This document shows positions 15,928-24,531 of a stretch of DNA of 64,000 nt, one piece after another (the stretch's first letter is position 1; every line of letters starts with the position of its first letter). The notes below the pieces were generated by a model, which saw nothing but the letters and a program-made list of their open reading frames with translations, had not been told where the DNA came from and did no database searches. The DNA is from Rohdeia mirabilis. GTDB lineage: Bacteria > Planctomycetota > UBA1135 > GCA-002686595. A program made the translations under genes and the position numbers. The stretch spans positions 1,426,001 to 1,490,000 of the forward strand of contig CP036290.1 of the NCBI GenBank assembly GCA_007750655.1. Direction: 5' to 3'.

Positions 15928-17359
15928 GGTAGCGCCACCATTGGTCTGTAAATTCGGGTGCAGCGTCGATCAGGTCGCGTCCATGGAGAGATAGACCCGG
16001 CCGGTCTCCCACTCTTCGGAGACTTCGGCCAGGACAGCGGTGACGAGGCGCAGCGCGCTGGCCTCGTTCGGGAAGAGGGAGGCGACGCGTGTGCGCCGCT
16101 TGATCTCGCGGTTCAGTCGCTCGAGCATGTTCGAGCTCCGCAGCCGGCGGCGGTGGTGCTCCGGCAGCCCGAAGACGTTCAGTCCTTCGCGGACGTTCTC
16201 CTCGATCCAGGCGGCCAGCTTCGGCGCAGTCTCGGCGTACTCCGCGGCCGCCTCACGCAGCAGTTGCTCCGCATGCACGCGACTCGGCGCGTTGAAGATC
16301 GAGCGCAAGCGGCTCGCGACCGGGCCGCGCATCTCCACCTTCGGGACATGGGCCGCAGCGTTGCGCTGCAGATGGACCTGGCAGCGCTGCCACATGACCG
16401 ACGGCAGCACGGCGCGCAGCGCCGCTCGCAGCCCCTTGTGGTCGTCGGTCGTCACCAGTTCGACGCCGTGCATCCCGCGCTCCAGCAGGCTCTCGAGGAA
16501 GCCGCGCCAGTGCACCTCTGCCTCCGACAGCGACACGCTCACCCCGAGCACTGCACGCTTGCCGTCCTCGCGCACGCCTGCCGCGACCAGGATCGCGCAG
16601 TCCATGACGCTGCCAGCGTGTCGCACCTTGACGTACGTCGCATCGAGCACGAGGTAGCGCACGGCGCCCAGCGGGCGCTGGCGCCAGGCATCGAGCTCGT
16701 CGTCCAGCTCCGCCGCCAGCCGCGAGACCTGCGACGAGCTGATCGACATGCCGCACAGCTCTTCCGTGATCGCCTTCACCTTGCGCGTCGAGACGCCTTG
16801 CACGTACATCTCGGCCAGAGCGAGCCGCAGCGCCTGCTCGGAGCGTTCGCCGCGCTCGAGCGCCTTCGGATAGAAGGGCTCGACTCCGTCCCGCACGTCG
16901 CGGGTCTTCGGGATCGACAGGTTCAGCTCGCCGAGGCGCGACGCGACGGTCTTCGGCTTGAAGCCGTTGGCATAGCCACGGCGATCGTCCGATCGCTCGA
17001 AGGGTCCGGCGCCCAGGTAGGCGCTGCGTTCCAGGCGCATGGCGGCGTTCAAGAGCATCTCGAGAGGGCGAGCCAGGTCGTCGAAGCCGTGAGCGGTCAG
17101 CAGTTCCAGAGCAGCGGAGATCGTGGTAGCGTCGGAGTCGTGGTGGGACATCGTTGGTGTCAGGTGAGAGGGTTAGAGTTCTCACATGAAAACGACGTGA
17201 CTCCCGCCACACCAGAACAACTCGGGGCCGCCTTCAGCGGCCACCCCTCGGGGTGGCCGCTGCGCTCCTGCAACGCCGCCGCGAGGTGCGACGGTACTGC
17301 GCGGGAGGCGAGCGACTACGGGCGTCGAATCGAAACTACAGACCTACTGGTACACCAAC
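15928..17359 (-). mobile_element. IS256-family insertion sequence, copy 1
   Basis: 1432 bp running from GGTAGCGCCACCATTGG to ACCTACTGGTACACCAAC. The ends form imperfect inverted repeats sharing GGTCTGTA..TTCG. It is flanked by the 8-bp duplication CATGTTTC (15920-15927 and 17360-17367), which fits the 8-9 bp target duplications known for IS256. I saw no difference from the copies at 35040 and 50559, so transposition looks recent. Confidence 0.93.
15970..17151 (-). CDS. IS256-family (mutator-type) transposase, copy 1
   Basis: 393 aa. DDE residues are visible as LVLDATYVKV, TTDDHKGL and SNMLERLNREIKRRTRV, with the conserved RCQVHLQRN between the second Asp and Glu, all typical of mutator-type transposases. 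Start is the ATG at 17151. Length is normal for the family and the frame is intact, so the element is probably active. Plus-strand ORFs across it are shadows. Confidence 0.95.
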   Translation of the reverse strand: MSHHDSDATTISAALELLTAHGFDDLARPLEMLLNAAMRLERSAYLGAGPFERSDDRRGYANGFKPKTVASRLGELNLSIPKTRDVRDGVEPFYPKALERGERSEQALRLALAEMYVQGVSTRKVKAITEELCGMSISSSQVSRLAAELDDELDAWRQRPLGAVRYLVLDATYVKVRHAGSVMDCAILVAAGVREDGKRAVLGVSVSLSEAEVHWRGFLESLLERGMHGVELVTTDDHKGLRAALRAVLPSVMWQRCQVHLQRNAAAHVPKVEMRGPVASRLRSIFNAPSRVHAEQLLREAAAEYAETAPKLAAWIEENVREGLNVFGLPEHHRRRLRSSNMLERLNREIKRRTRVASLFPNEASALRLVTAVLAEVSEEWETGRVYLSMDAT

Positions 17360-17367
17360 CATGTTTC

Positions 17368-17683
17368 GGCGGATTTCTTGGCGCCAATGCGAGCGCTCCG
17401 CCGTTGGGCTCCTGGATCCTTCACCCAAGCCTCCAGCCTTGGCCATGCCTCACTCGGCCAGCAGAACCGTCGCGGCCGCCAGCACCTTGGTTCCGGAGGT
17501 GAGCTCGAGACGACGTCTCGGCAACCGACCCCTGAGGTCGGCTGCGGTACAACGGTCGAGAGCCTGGCAGTCCTCCACGCCGTGATCGTGGCCTCGCTCA
17601 AGGCTCGCTTCGGTTCGACCGTACTCGGCATGCTCCTACGCGGAGCTGTCGACCCGGAGGGGAGCGGACCCGCCTTCCACCCG
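17368..17683. other. Non-coding stretch between IS256 copy 1 and a broken toxin gene
   Basis: No convincing gene on either strand; the ORFs here lack start context and have shadow-like composition. It contains a small inverted motif (CCGACCCCTGAGGTCGG, 17524-17540). Confidence 0.5.
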
Positions 17684-17935
17684 TCCAGCGGAACACGATG
17701 CGCCACTGGGAGTTGATTCGAATCGAGTGCAGACCGGCCAGGTCGCCGCGCAGGGCTTCGAGCCGGTTGCCGGGCGGAGCGCGGAGGTCGCCCAGCTCGA
17801 CGGCTGCATCGAGCATGTCGAGCTCGAGTCGCGCTACGCGTTGGATGTCGGGCGGGAGTCGACGGGTTTCGCGGGTCCGTGCGCCCTCGAAGAGGTCCTC
17901 GGTGGCTCGATCGGCGAACGAGACGATCGGCCAAC
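17684..17935 (-). pseudogene. higB: Broken HigB-type toxin gene (3' end missing)
   Basis: The minus strand reads [67 protein letters not shown], the HigB/RelE-superfamily pattern. The homology stops after RWTGG, and no antitoxin follows. The start codon seems lost too: P-I-V replaces M-I-V. The IS1-like element begins just beyond its 5' end. The complementary fragment, with 3' end and antitoxin, lies at 40382-40896. Confidence 0.75.
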
Positions 17936-18008
17936 GATGGTCGTGCTTGCATGGAGGCTCGGCAAGGGAGCGCGCAGCTCGAGTCGCGCCCGGCGTCGAA
18001 CTCGACTC

Positions 18009-19280
18009 TCCCACACTCTCACCCCAAATCCGCTCCCAGATCGCCGGTGCCGGAACTGGTGCTGACGATGGCATGAAGCTGCCGGCAGGTTCGACGCGTA
18101 GCGGGTCGTGCGCTGGCGGTTGCTGGACGGTCGCAAGTTGCAGAGCTTCCGATGCTTCCAGCCATCGACGCCTCCCGGTGCCAGGAGCGCGAATGGGTGC
18201 CATCTGCTCGCCATCGACCAGCCCTGCCCAGATCATCCCCCGGTGAGCACCACCCTCCCGCGCCCCCGCGCCTCGAAGACGCCCGCCTGTCCGGCCTGTC
18301 GCGCGTCCCTCACGCGCCGACTCGAGCCTTCCCAGGTCGTCCGCCACTCGCGTCCGCGCACGGCCACGCGACGCGTCCGCCAGCGCTTTCGGTGTCGCGC
18401 CTGCGCCACGACGTTTCGCGCGACCACGGGCACGGTCTACGCGCGTCTCCGCGCGTCACAGGAAGACTTCGATCGCGCCATCGCGCTCGCCACCGAAGGC
18501 ATGAGTCAGGCCGCTGTCGGCCGCGTGCTGGGACGTAGCCCGAGCACGATCTCACGCTGGATCGCGAACGCCGCCAAACACGCCGAGCGCTTCACAGAGA
18601 CAAGAGTCCATGACGTGCCGACGCGCGAGGTGCAGATCGACGAGCTGCGCACCTCGACGATTCTGCAGGCGACGCCGACCTGGGTACACACGAGCGTCGC
18701 CGTCGAATCGCGGCTCTGGCTCGGCCTACGCGTGGGAACGCGTGCGTTCCGCCACGTGAAGGCGCATCTGAACGAGCTGCAGTCGCGGCTCGATCTCGCA
18801 CCGGGCCCGCTGCTGATCGTGTCCGACGGCTACGCGTACACGGGCAAAGGGCTGAAGGCGATCTTCCGCTCGGCCTGCGTGCACGTCGAGGTGATCAAGC
18901 GCTTCGAGAACGGCAAGATCGTCAGGTCGAACAGCCGCGTCGTGCAGGGCGCGCCGTGGCGAGCGAAGGAGATCCTGCACAAGTCGCTGAGCTCGCGGGT
19001 CTTCAACACGTCCTTCGTCGAGCGCTTGAACCTGACCATTCGCAGGAGCATCGCTGCGCTCAACCGCAAGACGAACGCGCTGTGTCGGACGCCCGAGACA
19101 CTGGCGCGGCGGCTCGAGCTGCTGCGCGTCTACTACAACTTCGTGCGCGAGCACGCTTCGCTCGGAAGGCGCGTCACGCCTGCGATGGAGGCGGGGCTCG
19201 TGAAGCGGCGACTGACCCTGCGCCAGGTCTTCATGAGCCGGGTGCCGGAGCTGCCACCGACGTGCGGGCGCTCGCGGTAG
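18009..19280 (+). mobile_element. IS1-like transposable element, copy 1 (ends uncertain)
   Basis: From CTCCCACACTCTCACCCC onward the sequence matches the second copy at 40928, including ~230 bp upstream of the transposase start; before that point the flanks differ. On the right, homology continues past the transposase stop into repeat R, so the true right end may be the GGTACC at 19512. I could not find clear terminal inverted repeats or target duplications. Confidence 0.7.
18243..19280 (+). CDS. IS1-like DDE transposase, copy 1
   Basis: 345 aa from the GTG at 18243 (MSTTLPRPRASKTPAC..). An N-terminal zinc ribbon (CPACRAS ... CRACATTF) is followed by a helix-turn-helix (MSQAAVGRVLGRSPSTISRWI). 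The catalytic region shows VQIDELRT, LLIVSDGYAYTGK and SFVERLNLTIRRS as the likely D, D and E positions. The C-terminal RVYYNFVREHASLG is typical of IS1-related transposases. About 95% like the copy at 41160 by eye. The last codons (CGRS plus stop) are the point where repeat R begins. Confidence 0.9.
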   Translation: MSTTLPRPRASKTPACPACRASLTRRLEPSQVVRHSRPRTATRRVRQRFRCRACATTFRATTGTVYARLRASQEDFDRAIALATEGMSQAAVGRVLGRSPSTISRWIANAAKHAERFTETRVHDVPTREVQIDELRTSTILQATPTWVHTSVAVESRLWLGLRVGTRAFRHVKAHLNELQSRLDLAPGPLLIVSDGYAYTGKGLKAIFRSACVHVEVIKRFENGKIVRSNSRVVQGAPWRAKEILHKSLSSRVFNTSFVERLNLTIRRSIAALNRKTNALCRTPETLARRLELLRVYYNFVREHASLGRRVTPAMEAGLVKRRLTLRQVFMSRVPELPPTCGRSR

Positions 19281-19512
19281 ACCGAGCGCGGCGCACGAGC
19301 GTCGCTGGGACGAGTCGGACCGGGTGGGAGGTCTGTCCGCGGCGCAGGATTCCGAGGTCTGGTACCGTGCAGGTCTCGCAGGCGCGACGGTCCGTGAGGG
19401 CTGGCGCGCGTCAGTCAGTAGGCAGGATGATCAGGGGGGGCGATGGATGATCAGATCAGACGATCGGGGCCGGAGAGAGTCTCGGGCCAGCAACCGGGAA
19501 CGGAACGGTACC
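19265..19512 (+). repeat. Junction repeat R, copy 2, continuous with a transposase gene
   Basis: Begins in the last codons of the IS1-like transposase and ends at GGTACC (19507-19512). Contains the purine-rich sequence and overlapping ATGs (19443 and 19447) from which the next small ORF can be read. This copy and copies 5 and 9 show that R is physically the 3' continuation of the transposase gene. Confidence 0.9.
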
Positions 19513-19608
19513 GGTGCCCCAGGGCACCGGACGGTAGAGTTGCCTCGCCCCATTACCGCTGAGGATGTGGAGCGCTTCAATGAGCTATTTAATCGGGTGC
19601 CGGAATGA
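19447..19608 (+). CDS. Small ORF: R-encoded leader fused to the tail of a truncated gene
   Basis: 53 aa. The first ~22 codons come from repeat R, starting at the second of its overlapping ATGs. The rest (VELPRPITAEDVERFNELFN..) is unique, protein-like sequence. Its TGA overlaps the ATG of the next gene (ATGATG). It looks like the last codons of a larger gene, captured with the gene behind it. Whether the fusion is translated is unknown. Confidence 0.5.
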   Translation: MIRSDDRGRRESRASNRERNGTGAPGHRTVELPRPITAEDVERFNELFNRVPE

Positions 19609-20091
19609 TGTGTGAGCATTGCAGCGCTCCTGGTGCGGTCCAAAGGCGCGTGAACTCCCCTTTTGATCGGGTTCTTGCGGTGGGTTATTGTAATGGGCCC
19701 ACGGATGGTTTTCTGAGGTGTCGAGCGTGTGGCCTTGCCCACAGCTTTAGATTGCTCGGTGGTGATGCCGATTGGGATCGATTTGTTGTCTGTGTTAGGC
19801 CCCTGGGCGTGCGCTTCGATGCTCTGGTGAAGGGGGCGCCGGGTGCTCCTTGGTGGCCTGTGTGGTGGCTGCAAGGGGAGGATGCGCTTTGGGGGGAAGC
19901 TCTGTTGGCCGGCGTTGTGGAGGGTCGGGGGCCAGGGTGCGAGTCTGTTGCAGTGGGCAATGATCTTCTTGGCCGGTTGGATGTCTGGGCACCGGCGCCG
20001 GGTTTGGAGATTGACGATTGGATGTCGCACTTTGGTTTGACTTCGTAATGATCGAGCTCGGAGTGTGTCTTATCGCTCAGGATATGCGACC
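19587..20091 (+). repeat. Duplicated cassette segment, copy 1 (505 bp)
   Basis: Matches 39472-39976 with no gap and three differences seen by eye. Similarity starts at ATTTAATCGGG and stops at GATATGCGACC; outside it the flanks are unrelated. In this copy the left end is inside the upstream ORF and the right end is inside the gene at 20048, so this is probably the donor-like, less truncated version. Confidence 0.9.
19605..20048 (+). CDS. Zinc-ribbon-like cassette protein, possible immunity protein (copy 1)
   Basis: 147 aa from the ATG at 19605. N-terminal CEHC and a second CRAC at about residue 40 suggest a metal-binding ribbon; the rest is Trp-rich (APWWPVWWLQGEDALWGE). No signal peptide, so cytoplasmic. 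It overlaps the upstream truncated ORF (ATGA) and the next gene (TAATG), an operon-style coupling common for immunity genes behind toxin tails. The family is not recognised; immunity is inferred from context. A copy with one amino-acid change (K to E) is at 39490. Confidence 0.65.
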   Translation: MMCEHCSAPGAVQRRVNSPFDRVLAVGYCNGPTDGFLRCRACGLAHSFRLLGGDADWDRFVVCVRPLGVRFDALVKGAPGAPWWPVWWLQGEDALWGEALLAGVVEGRGPGCESVAVGNDLLGRLDVWAPAPGLEIDDWMSHFGLTS

Positions 20092-20236
20092 CGGTATGAT
20101 TTTGACACGTACTCCGGGTCATCCATCGCTGCCTTTGCCGTTGCAGATAGCCCACATCGATATCTTGGCGGGTGAGGGCATGACTAAGAGTGGCTTCAAG
20201 AGTGCCCTCAGGGAGCTGCGGGAGGATTGTGGCTGA
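20048..20236 (+). CDS. Small cassette protein of unknown function
   Basis: 62 aa from the ATG at 20048, overlapping the previous stop (TAATG). Predicted soluble; sequence includes CLIAQDMRPGMILTRTPGH and a C-terminal TKSGFKSALRELRED helix. The codons for QDMRP contain GATATGCGACC, exactly the border at which the duplicate copy at 39933 is cut off. Not recognised. Confidence 0.55.
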   Translation: MIELGVCLIAQDMRPGMILTRTPGHPSLPLPLQIAHIDILAGEGMTKSGFKSALRELREDCG

Positions 20237-20239
20237 GTG

Positions 20240-20551
20240 ATGGAAAGTGAGAAACCGAAATGGGAATTGGAGCATTACCTTTGGTGTTTGGGGTACATGT
20301 GCCGTCGCATAGTAATTCCGGGCGCGGAGTTACGCGTTGTTGGAGATGGCTACGCCGCTTGTTTCTATGGAAAGGCCCGTGGCCGGGTCGTTGAGTGCTC
20401 GAGGCTTCATGAGGGGGCGTGGTGGATGGAGTTTTGGGATATCGGTTCAGAGCCCTGGTCGGATGGGGATCGTGAGCTGATTGTTGAGTTCTTCGATGAC
20501 GCGGTTTCGGAGGCGATCTCATGGCTTAGTCTTGGCGGTGGAGACTCTTGA
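20240..20551 (+). CDS. Small soluble cassette protein, possible immunity protein
   Basis: 103 aa from the ATG at 20240, four bases after the previous stop. Aromatic-rich (HYLWCLGYMCRR, WWMEFWDIGSEPWSDGDREL) without signal or membrane segment. It resembles small immunity-type proteins in composition and operon position only; I cannot name a family. A G9 tract (20557-20565) lies just after the stop and so does not affect the frame. Confidence 0.6.
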   Translation: MESEKPKWELEHYLWCLGYMCRRIVIPGAELRVVGDGYAACFYGKARGRVVECSRLHEGAWWMEFWDIGSEPWSDGDRELIVEFFDDAVSEAISWLSLGGGDS

Positions 20552-20743
20552 GGCCCGGGGGGGGGCTTGGAGTTCCAATTCTGAAGGAAGTGTTTGGCCC
20601 GTTCTTCTCAGCAAGCTTCTTTTCCTTCTCGCTATTGCTGCTGATATGCGACCCCGGTAACCGGTCCCACGTGCCTGCCGTAGTGTGGAGCAGTGCGCGG
20701 CTCGCGCGCACGACTCGCACAGTTTCCAACCTTGGAGAAGTTG

Positions 20744-21325
20744 ATGCATCTCAAGATGTTCGCTACCGGTCTACTTGCAACGCTCGCCACCTACGTTGTG
20801 TCCGTCCAGGACTCGGTCGCTGCGCCCGCCGCCCCGGCGCCGACCCCTGCTGTCGCTCAAGAGGCACCAGGCATCTGCAGTGGCTGCGATGAGCGCTTCA
20901 ACGGCTCTGGGCCGGGCAACAACGCTTTCGAGCGGGTCGTCGTCGACGTGGCCTCCGGGAAGATCCACGTCCGCGAGAAGTACCGCCACACCGACAAGTG
21001 CAACGGGTCCAGCGGCTGCGACAAGGACACCTGCACCTTCACCTGGATCTTGGAAGCCTGGGGGTCTGGCGGCATGGGTGACCAGCCCGAAGACACCCTC
21101 ACCGTTGAAGAAGCCCAGCCGCCGACGACGCCGCCTCAGGTGTACGACCTGCCTGAGGGCTCGAACAACGCCATCCGGGTGTTCGGCCCCTTCCGGTACG
21201 AAGATCGTATCTGCGGCATCGAGATCTCGATTGCGTGCACGGTCTTCAATGAGACCCACATGATGGCAACGAACCCGCTCCCGCTCTCGTTCAAGATCGG
21301 CTGCACCCGCTGCACGGACAACTGA
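20744..21325 (+). CDS. Small secreted Cys-containing protein, first gene of a secreted/anchored pair
   Basis: 193 aa from the ATG at 20744, which has GGAGAAG six bases upstream. Signal peptide MHLKMFATGLLATLATYVV...SVAAPAAP. The mature protein has a CSGCD motif near its start, several Cys in the middle (DKCNGSSGCDKDTC) and CTRCTDN at the end. Paired Cys near both ends recur in the secreted protein at 28220. The stop overlaps the ATG of the anchored partner (TGATG), so the two are translationally coupled. GC-rich, host-like codon use. Function unknown. Confidence 0.8.
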   Translation: MHLKMFATGLLATLATYVVSVQDSVAAPAAPAPTPAVAQEAPGICSGCDERFNGSGPGNNAFERVVVDVASGKIHVREKYRHTDKCNGSSGCDKDTCTFTWILEAWGSGGMGDQPEDTLTVEEAQPPTTPPQVYDLPEGSNNAIRVFGPFRYEDRICGIEISIACTVFNETHMMATNPLPLSFKIGCTRCTDN

Positions 21326-22188
21326 TGCGAGCAGGCAGCTTCGCCTCGGTCGTGCTGGGAGTGCTTGTCGCACTCGGCGCGATCGGGCTCTACAACTGGA
21401 CGTGGAACGACTCGACGCCTGAAGCCGTCGTCGGAGTTGAGGACTCTGAAGCTTACGACGTCGCGGACTCCGAGACGGAGCTGGCGTCGGAGCAGCGGAC
21501 CTCACGAACCGAGGTCGCAGCCGCCGACGAGGCTCAGCCCAGCATCACGCCTGAGGAGGTCGAACAGGCCCCCGAGGACGAGCAGGAAGAGCCCCCGCAG
21601 GACTTGGACCCCAGCATTGAAGTCACGCAGACGCCTTGGAGCGAAGCGAAGATGGAGATGCAGGCCGACTTCGAACCCAGCAAGACCGACCTGGAGTGGT
21701 TCCGAGAAGAGGCCTACCTGATGGAGGTCCCGATCCCCGGCTCGGAGTCGATGGTCAAGCTCGACCTCCGCCAGGATCCGGAGGAGCTGGCCGCCGTGCT
21801 GGCCTCCTACGTTGGCGAAGAGAGGGGCAGCACGGTCGCGCTTGAATCCGCGGTCGCTGCCCTGATCTCGTCGGAGCGAGGCTCCATCGAGACCGAAGCC
21901 GTCAACGCAGAGTCGCTCTACGTTGAGTCGATGCTGCTCTACTGGGAGTCCGAGAAGTACACCCGTTGGCGGTACGGCGAGCGGCCGGGGACTGACGGAC
22001 AGGTGTACGATCTCAACAGGCCCGAGGGGCGCTACGGCATCGCCTTCACCGCCGTCGGTGGTGGATGGCGCGCTTCGGTTGATTTCGACTCCTCTGATTT
22101 CCCGATCTTCGAGCAGTCCCTCGAAGGCCTCGACCACTCGAAGGAGCAGCTAGCTGGCAAGGTCGCTGCTTTGCTCGGCGAAGGCTGA
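21325..22188 (+). CDS. Single-pass membrane-anchored acidic protein, partner of the secreted protein
   Basis: 287 aa from the ATG at 21325. One N-terminal transmembrane helix (FASVVLGVLVALGAIGLYNW), then a highly acidic Glu/Pro-rich linker to about residue 100, then a globular domain (FREEAYLMEVPIPGSESMVKLDLRQDPEELAAVLASYVG..). Topology suggests a periplasmic body held by an N-terminal anchor. Resembles the product of 27177 in layout (anchor, linker, helical/globular C-terminus). No enzyme motif. Confidence 0.78.
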   Translation: MRAGSFASVVLGVLVALGAIGLYNWTWNDSTPEAVVGVEDSEAYDVADSETELASEQRTSRTEVAAADEAQPSITPEEVEQAPEDEQEEPPQDLDPSIEVTQTPWSEAKMEMQADFEPSKTDLEWFREEAYLMEVPIPGSESMVKLDLRQDPEELAAVLASYVGEERGSTVALESAVAALISSERGSIETEAVNAESLYVESMLLYWESEKYTRWRYGERPGTDGQVYDLNRPEGRYGIAFTAVGGGWRASVDFDSSDFPIFEQSLEGLDHSKEQLAGKVAALLGEG

Positions 22189-22203
22189 GATTGAAAGAGA
22201 AGA

Positions 22204-22227
22204 GGGCGAGCGTGGCAGCGCTCGCCC
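22204..22227 (+). terminator. Hairpin after the secreted/anchored pair
   Basis: Perfect 9-bp stem GGGCGAGCG / CGCTCGCCC with a 6-nt loop, 16 bp after the stop of the anchored-protein gene. No T tract. Confidence 0.65.
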
Positions 22228-22255
22228 ACGACGTTGGTGGCATTGATGCACTGGG

Positions 22256-22288
22256 GCGCTGGTGGGACGATTCGAGCTGGGCGGGAGG
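22256..22288 (+). repeat. 5' piece of a split junction repeat R (copy 3)
   Basis: GGTGGGACGATTCGAGCTGG and the following GCGGGAGG match the 5' third of R, then similarity stops. The remaining 3' part of R appears 618 bp later at 22906. Confidence 0.6.
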
Positions 22289-22398
22289 CCGGAGGCGGCT
22301 CGAAGTGGCTCCGTCGTACATGGGGACGGGAGGGGGTCGGGCTCGCGCCTGGCCCCCTTGCTTCAGTAGGTGGCCGCCCGAACGAGGCGGAATGAACG

Positions 22399-22860
22399 AT
22401 GGACCAAGGCATGTACCTGATCGAGTCGCCGACGGCGGTGGTGTTCGTGGCGATCGGCCGTGAGCCGGAGGGGAGTGGGCCGGGGATGGCCGCCGAGGCG
22501 TGGCTCTGGCTGCGCGGGACTGATGAAGTCGAGGCGGCGCGGATCGGCGTCGCTGATCCGCTGCTGCTGCCGAAGCGAGTCGATCCGGTGGGGTTCCTTC
22601 TCGAGCGGGTCGAGGCCTGGGCGATGGGGCGAGTGGCGGCGAGAGGGGGCACCTTCGACGCCAAGTCGCGGCGGCCAGTGCCGGACGACGACTCCGCAGC
22701 TGGACTCATCGCCACCCTGCTCGAGCTTGCGATCGACGCGCCCCGGCTGGTCGAGCGGAACGAAGCGACGACGCGCTGGCACGACCTCGAAGGCGCGGTC
22801 GATGAAGCGCAGGCCTACGCGGAGGAGGTGGCGGTCCTGGCGATGGGTGAGGTGGGCTGA
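22399..22860 (+). CDS. Hypothetical cytoplasmic protein lying inside a split R repeat
   Basis: 153 aa from the ATG at 22399. Soluble, mixed alpha/beta composition (MDQGMYLIESPTAVVFVAIG... VDEAQAYAEEVAVLAMGEV), no motif recognised. Codon use is GC-rich like the chromosome, unlike several neighbouring cassettes. It sits between the 5' piece (22256-22288) and 3' piece (22906-23040) of one R repeat, as if inserted into or recombined within R. Confidence 0.6.
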   Translation: MDQGMYLIESPTAVVFVAIGREPEGSGPGMAAEAWLWLRGTDEVEAARIGVADPLLLPKRVDPVGFLLERVEAWAMGRVAARGGTFDAKSRRPVPDDDSAAGLIATLLELAIDAPRLVERNEATTRWHDLEGAVDEAQAYAEEVAVLAMGEVG

Positions 22861-22905
22861 GTGAGCCAGCACCGGATCGCGCATGCTGACCTAGACTGAG
22901 CCTCT

Positions 22906-23040
22906 CGCAGAGGCGACCGTCCGATTGGGCAGGCGCGCGTCAGTCAGTAGTCAGGGTGATCGAGGGAGCGATGGATGAGCAGATCAGGCGATCGGGGCCG
23001 GAGAGAGTCTCGGGCCAGCAACCGGGAACGGAACGGTACT
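22906..23040 (+). repeat. 3' piece of junction repeat R (copy 3)
   Basis: Resumes R at CTCGCAGAGGCGACCGTCCG and runs to GGAACGGTAC, with the ATGs at 22971 and 22975. The next base is T, so the final border is GGTACT. Confidence 0.8.
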
Positions 23041-23161
23041 TCGATCCGATCTGTTCGGTGTATCCTGGCCTGCATCACTGTCCCCAAGATTCCCCTGGCT
23101 GCCGTCCCCTCACGCCGCAGGTCGTTGTGATCTTTGGAGGGGGAAGCTCGCTCATTTTCTC

Positions 23162-23725
23162 ATGGCTACCACCGATTCCTCGTTTACGTATCTCTACAGC
23201 CATTCAGACAGTATTGACTTCTCTTCTGATCCGATGCGGGCTTGGGAGCAGGCTACCGGATGGCTCGGGCGCGTTCCGTCTCTAGATCGTCTCGGGCAAC
23301 TAGAGTGGGAGATTTCGCTGGTTGATCAAGGAATTGACAGCGAAGTGGATATTGTGGGGACGGAGTGCGAGAGCGGGGATTGGTTGTCTCGTCTAGGTGA
23401 TGCCGATTTGTTATTTAATTGTGGACGGGTCTTCAGCGGGGGTGCTGGCTGTAGTCGGCGGAGCGCTCCTGGGTTTTGTTTCGCAATGCAGGGCTGGGAT
23501 CCTGTGCGTATTGGGTTCGACGTTCCTATTGTGGGTGCTTTCGCGATTGTTGCCATGTCTTCTAGCTTGCTCGATATGGTGCCCGAGGTCTCTTCAGCGT
23601 TTGATGCAGCATGGGGTAGGAGTGCTCGCGGGAAGAGCCCCTGGGCAGTTGGTTCGCGAGAGTTGTACTTGGGTGATCAGCCGCTGTTGGAGGTTGCTTC
23701 GCATTTGGAGCTGATAGAATTGTGA
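23162..23725 (+). CDS. Hypothetical soluble cassette protein, possible immunity protein
   Basis: 187 aa from the ATG at 23162, about 120 bp after R copy 3. No signal or transmembrane segment in the N-terminus (MATTDSSFTYLYSHSDSIDF..); hydrophobic strands in the middle look like a soluble core. T-rich codons compared with the chromosome suggest transfer. It ends three bases before the GATATCCGACC border of the next repeat unit. Immunity is only a contextual guess. Confidence 0.6.
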   Translation: MATTDSSFTYLYSHSDSIDFSSDPMRAWEQATGWLGRVPSLDRLGQLEWEISLVDQGIDSEVDIVGTECESGDWLSRLGDADLLFNCGRVFSGGAGCSRRSAPGFCFAMQGWDPVRIGFDVPIVGAFAIVAMSSSLLDMVPEVSSAFDAAWGRSARGKSPWAVGSRELYLGDQPLLEVASHLELIEL

Positions 23726-23727
23726 TT

Positions 23728-24198
23728 GATATCCGACCAACCCGCTCCCGACTGGATCCCTCTCGAGGGTGAAGAGCGCCAGGCTCGACCTTGACGGCAA
23801 CGGCGTTCACACGCGGTGCGGCGACTCACGCGGCGCGGTGGCGGCCCACCAACGCAGCTACAAATGCGCTACACCCCGCCCCTCCGCCACCCTGCCGAAG
23901 CGGCCACATGCCGCCATCCACCCGCCCCGTGCCTCGGGATCTGCCGGTGTGGAAGCGCTCGTGGTAGATCGAGCACGTCGCTCGAGCGTCGGTGGGACGG
24001 GTCTAGCAGGTTGGGAGCTACGCCCCCAGCGCGGATTCCCGAGAGTTGATACCGTCCGCGTCTCGCAACCGCGACGGTCCGAATGGGGCGGCGCGCAGGA
24101 GTCAGCAGCCGGGGTGATCGAGGGAGCGATGGATGATCAGATCAGACGATCGAGGACGGAGAGCGCCTCAGGCCAGCAACCGGGAACGGAACGGTACC
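23728..24198 (+). repeat. Full-length 471-bp junction unit, copy 1 (left repeat plus R copy 4)
   Basis: Runs from GATATCCGACC to CGGTACC with R occupying 23955-24198. It matches 29008-29478 without any gap, with only about four differences seen, clustered near 23764-23800. The transposase-tail codons (CGCTCGTGGTAG) are present at the start of R even though no transposase gene precedes it. Confidence 0.9.
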
Positions 24199-24521
24199 CC
24201 GGGGCACCCAATGGCGTCAGGCAGGAAAAGTTTCTCTACCACTGCATCGTCGAGATCACCTGGTTGAATCCGCCTACAGCGGGGTCTCCGCCCGCGCGAG
24301 ATCCGGAGTACTACGACCCGAGCTATGGGGTCGACGAGTTTGCGAACCGGATGCGCAACTACGAGCTCGCCTTGGTCTCGATGGTCGGCGCTGGTGATGC
24401 TCCGGGCTACGGGACCGTCTGGATGCTGAGGCAGTTCCCGATCACCGCGCCCAGTACTGCTCCAGAAATGACGACTCTCGCGAGCAAGAGCGAAGACGCG
24501 ACAGTGTTCCAGTACCCCTGA
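24129..24521 (+). CDS. Truncated small secreted-type protein fused to the R leader
   Basis: 130 aa if read from the first ATG in R (24129). After ~23 R-derived codons the sequence becomes protein-like: FLYHCIVEITWLNPP..., DEFANRMRNYELALVSMVGAGDAPGYGTVWML. It has no signal peptide of its own. Position upstream of an anchored-protein gene matches the secreted first gene of the other pairs, so I read it as such a gene whose 5' end was replaced by R. Expression is uncertain. Confidence 0.5.
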   Translation: MDDQIRRSRTESASGQQPGTERYPGAPNGVRQEKFLYHCIVEITWLNPPTAGSPPARDPEYYDPSYGVDEFANRMRNYELALVSMVGAGDAPGYGTVWMLRQFPITAPSTAPEMTTLASKSEDATVFQYP

Positions 24522-24531
24522 GACATCGGAA

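Noticed and set aside
17598..18347. Single 249-codon minus-strand ORF
   Set aside because: Only the middle encodes HigB; both ends run into unrelated DNA and the IS1-like element.
20548..20892. ORF following the G9 tract
   Set aside because: It begins after a complete gene and merges into another cassette's leader; low-complexity hydrophobic sequence without support.
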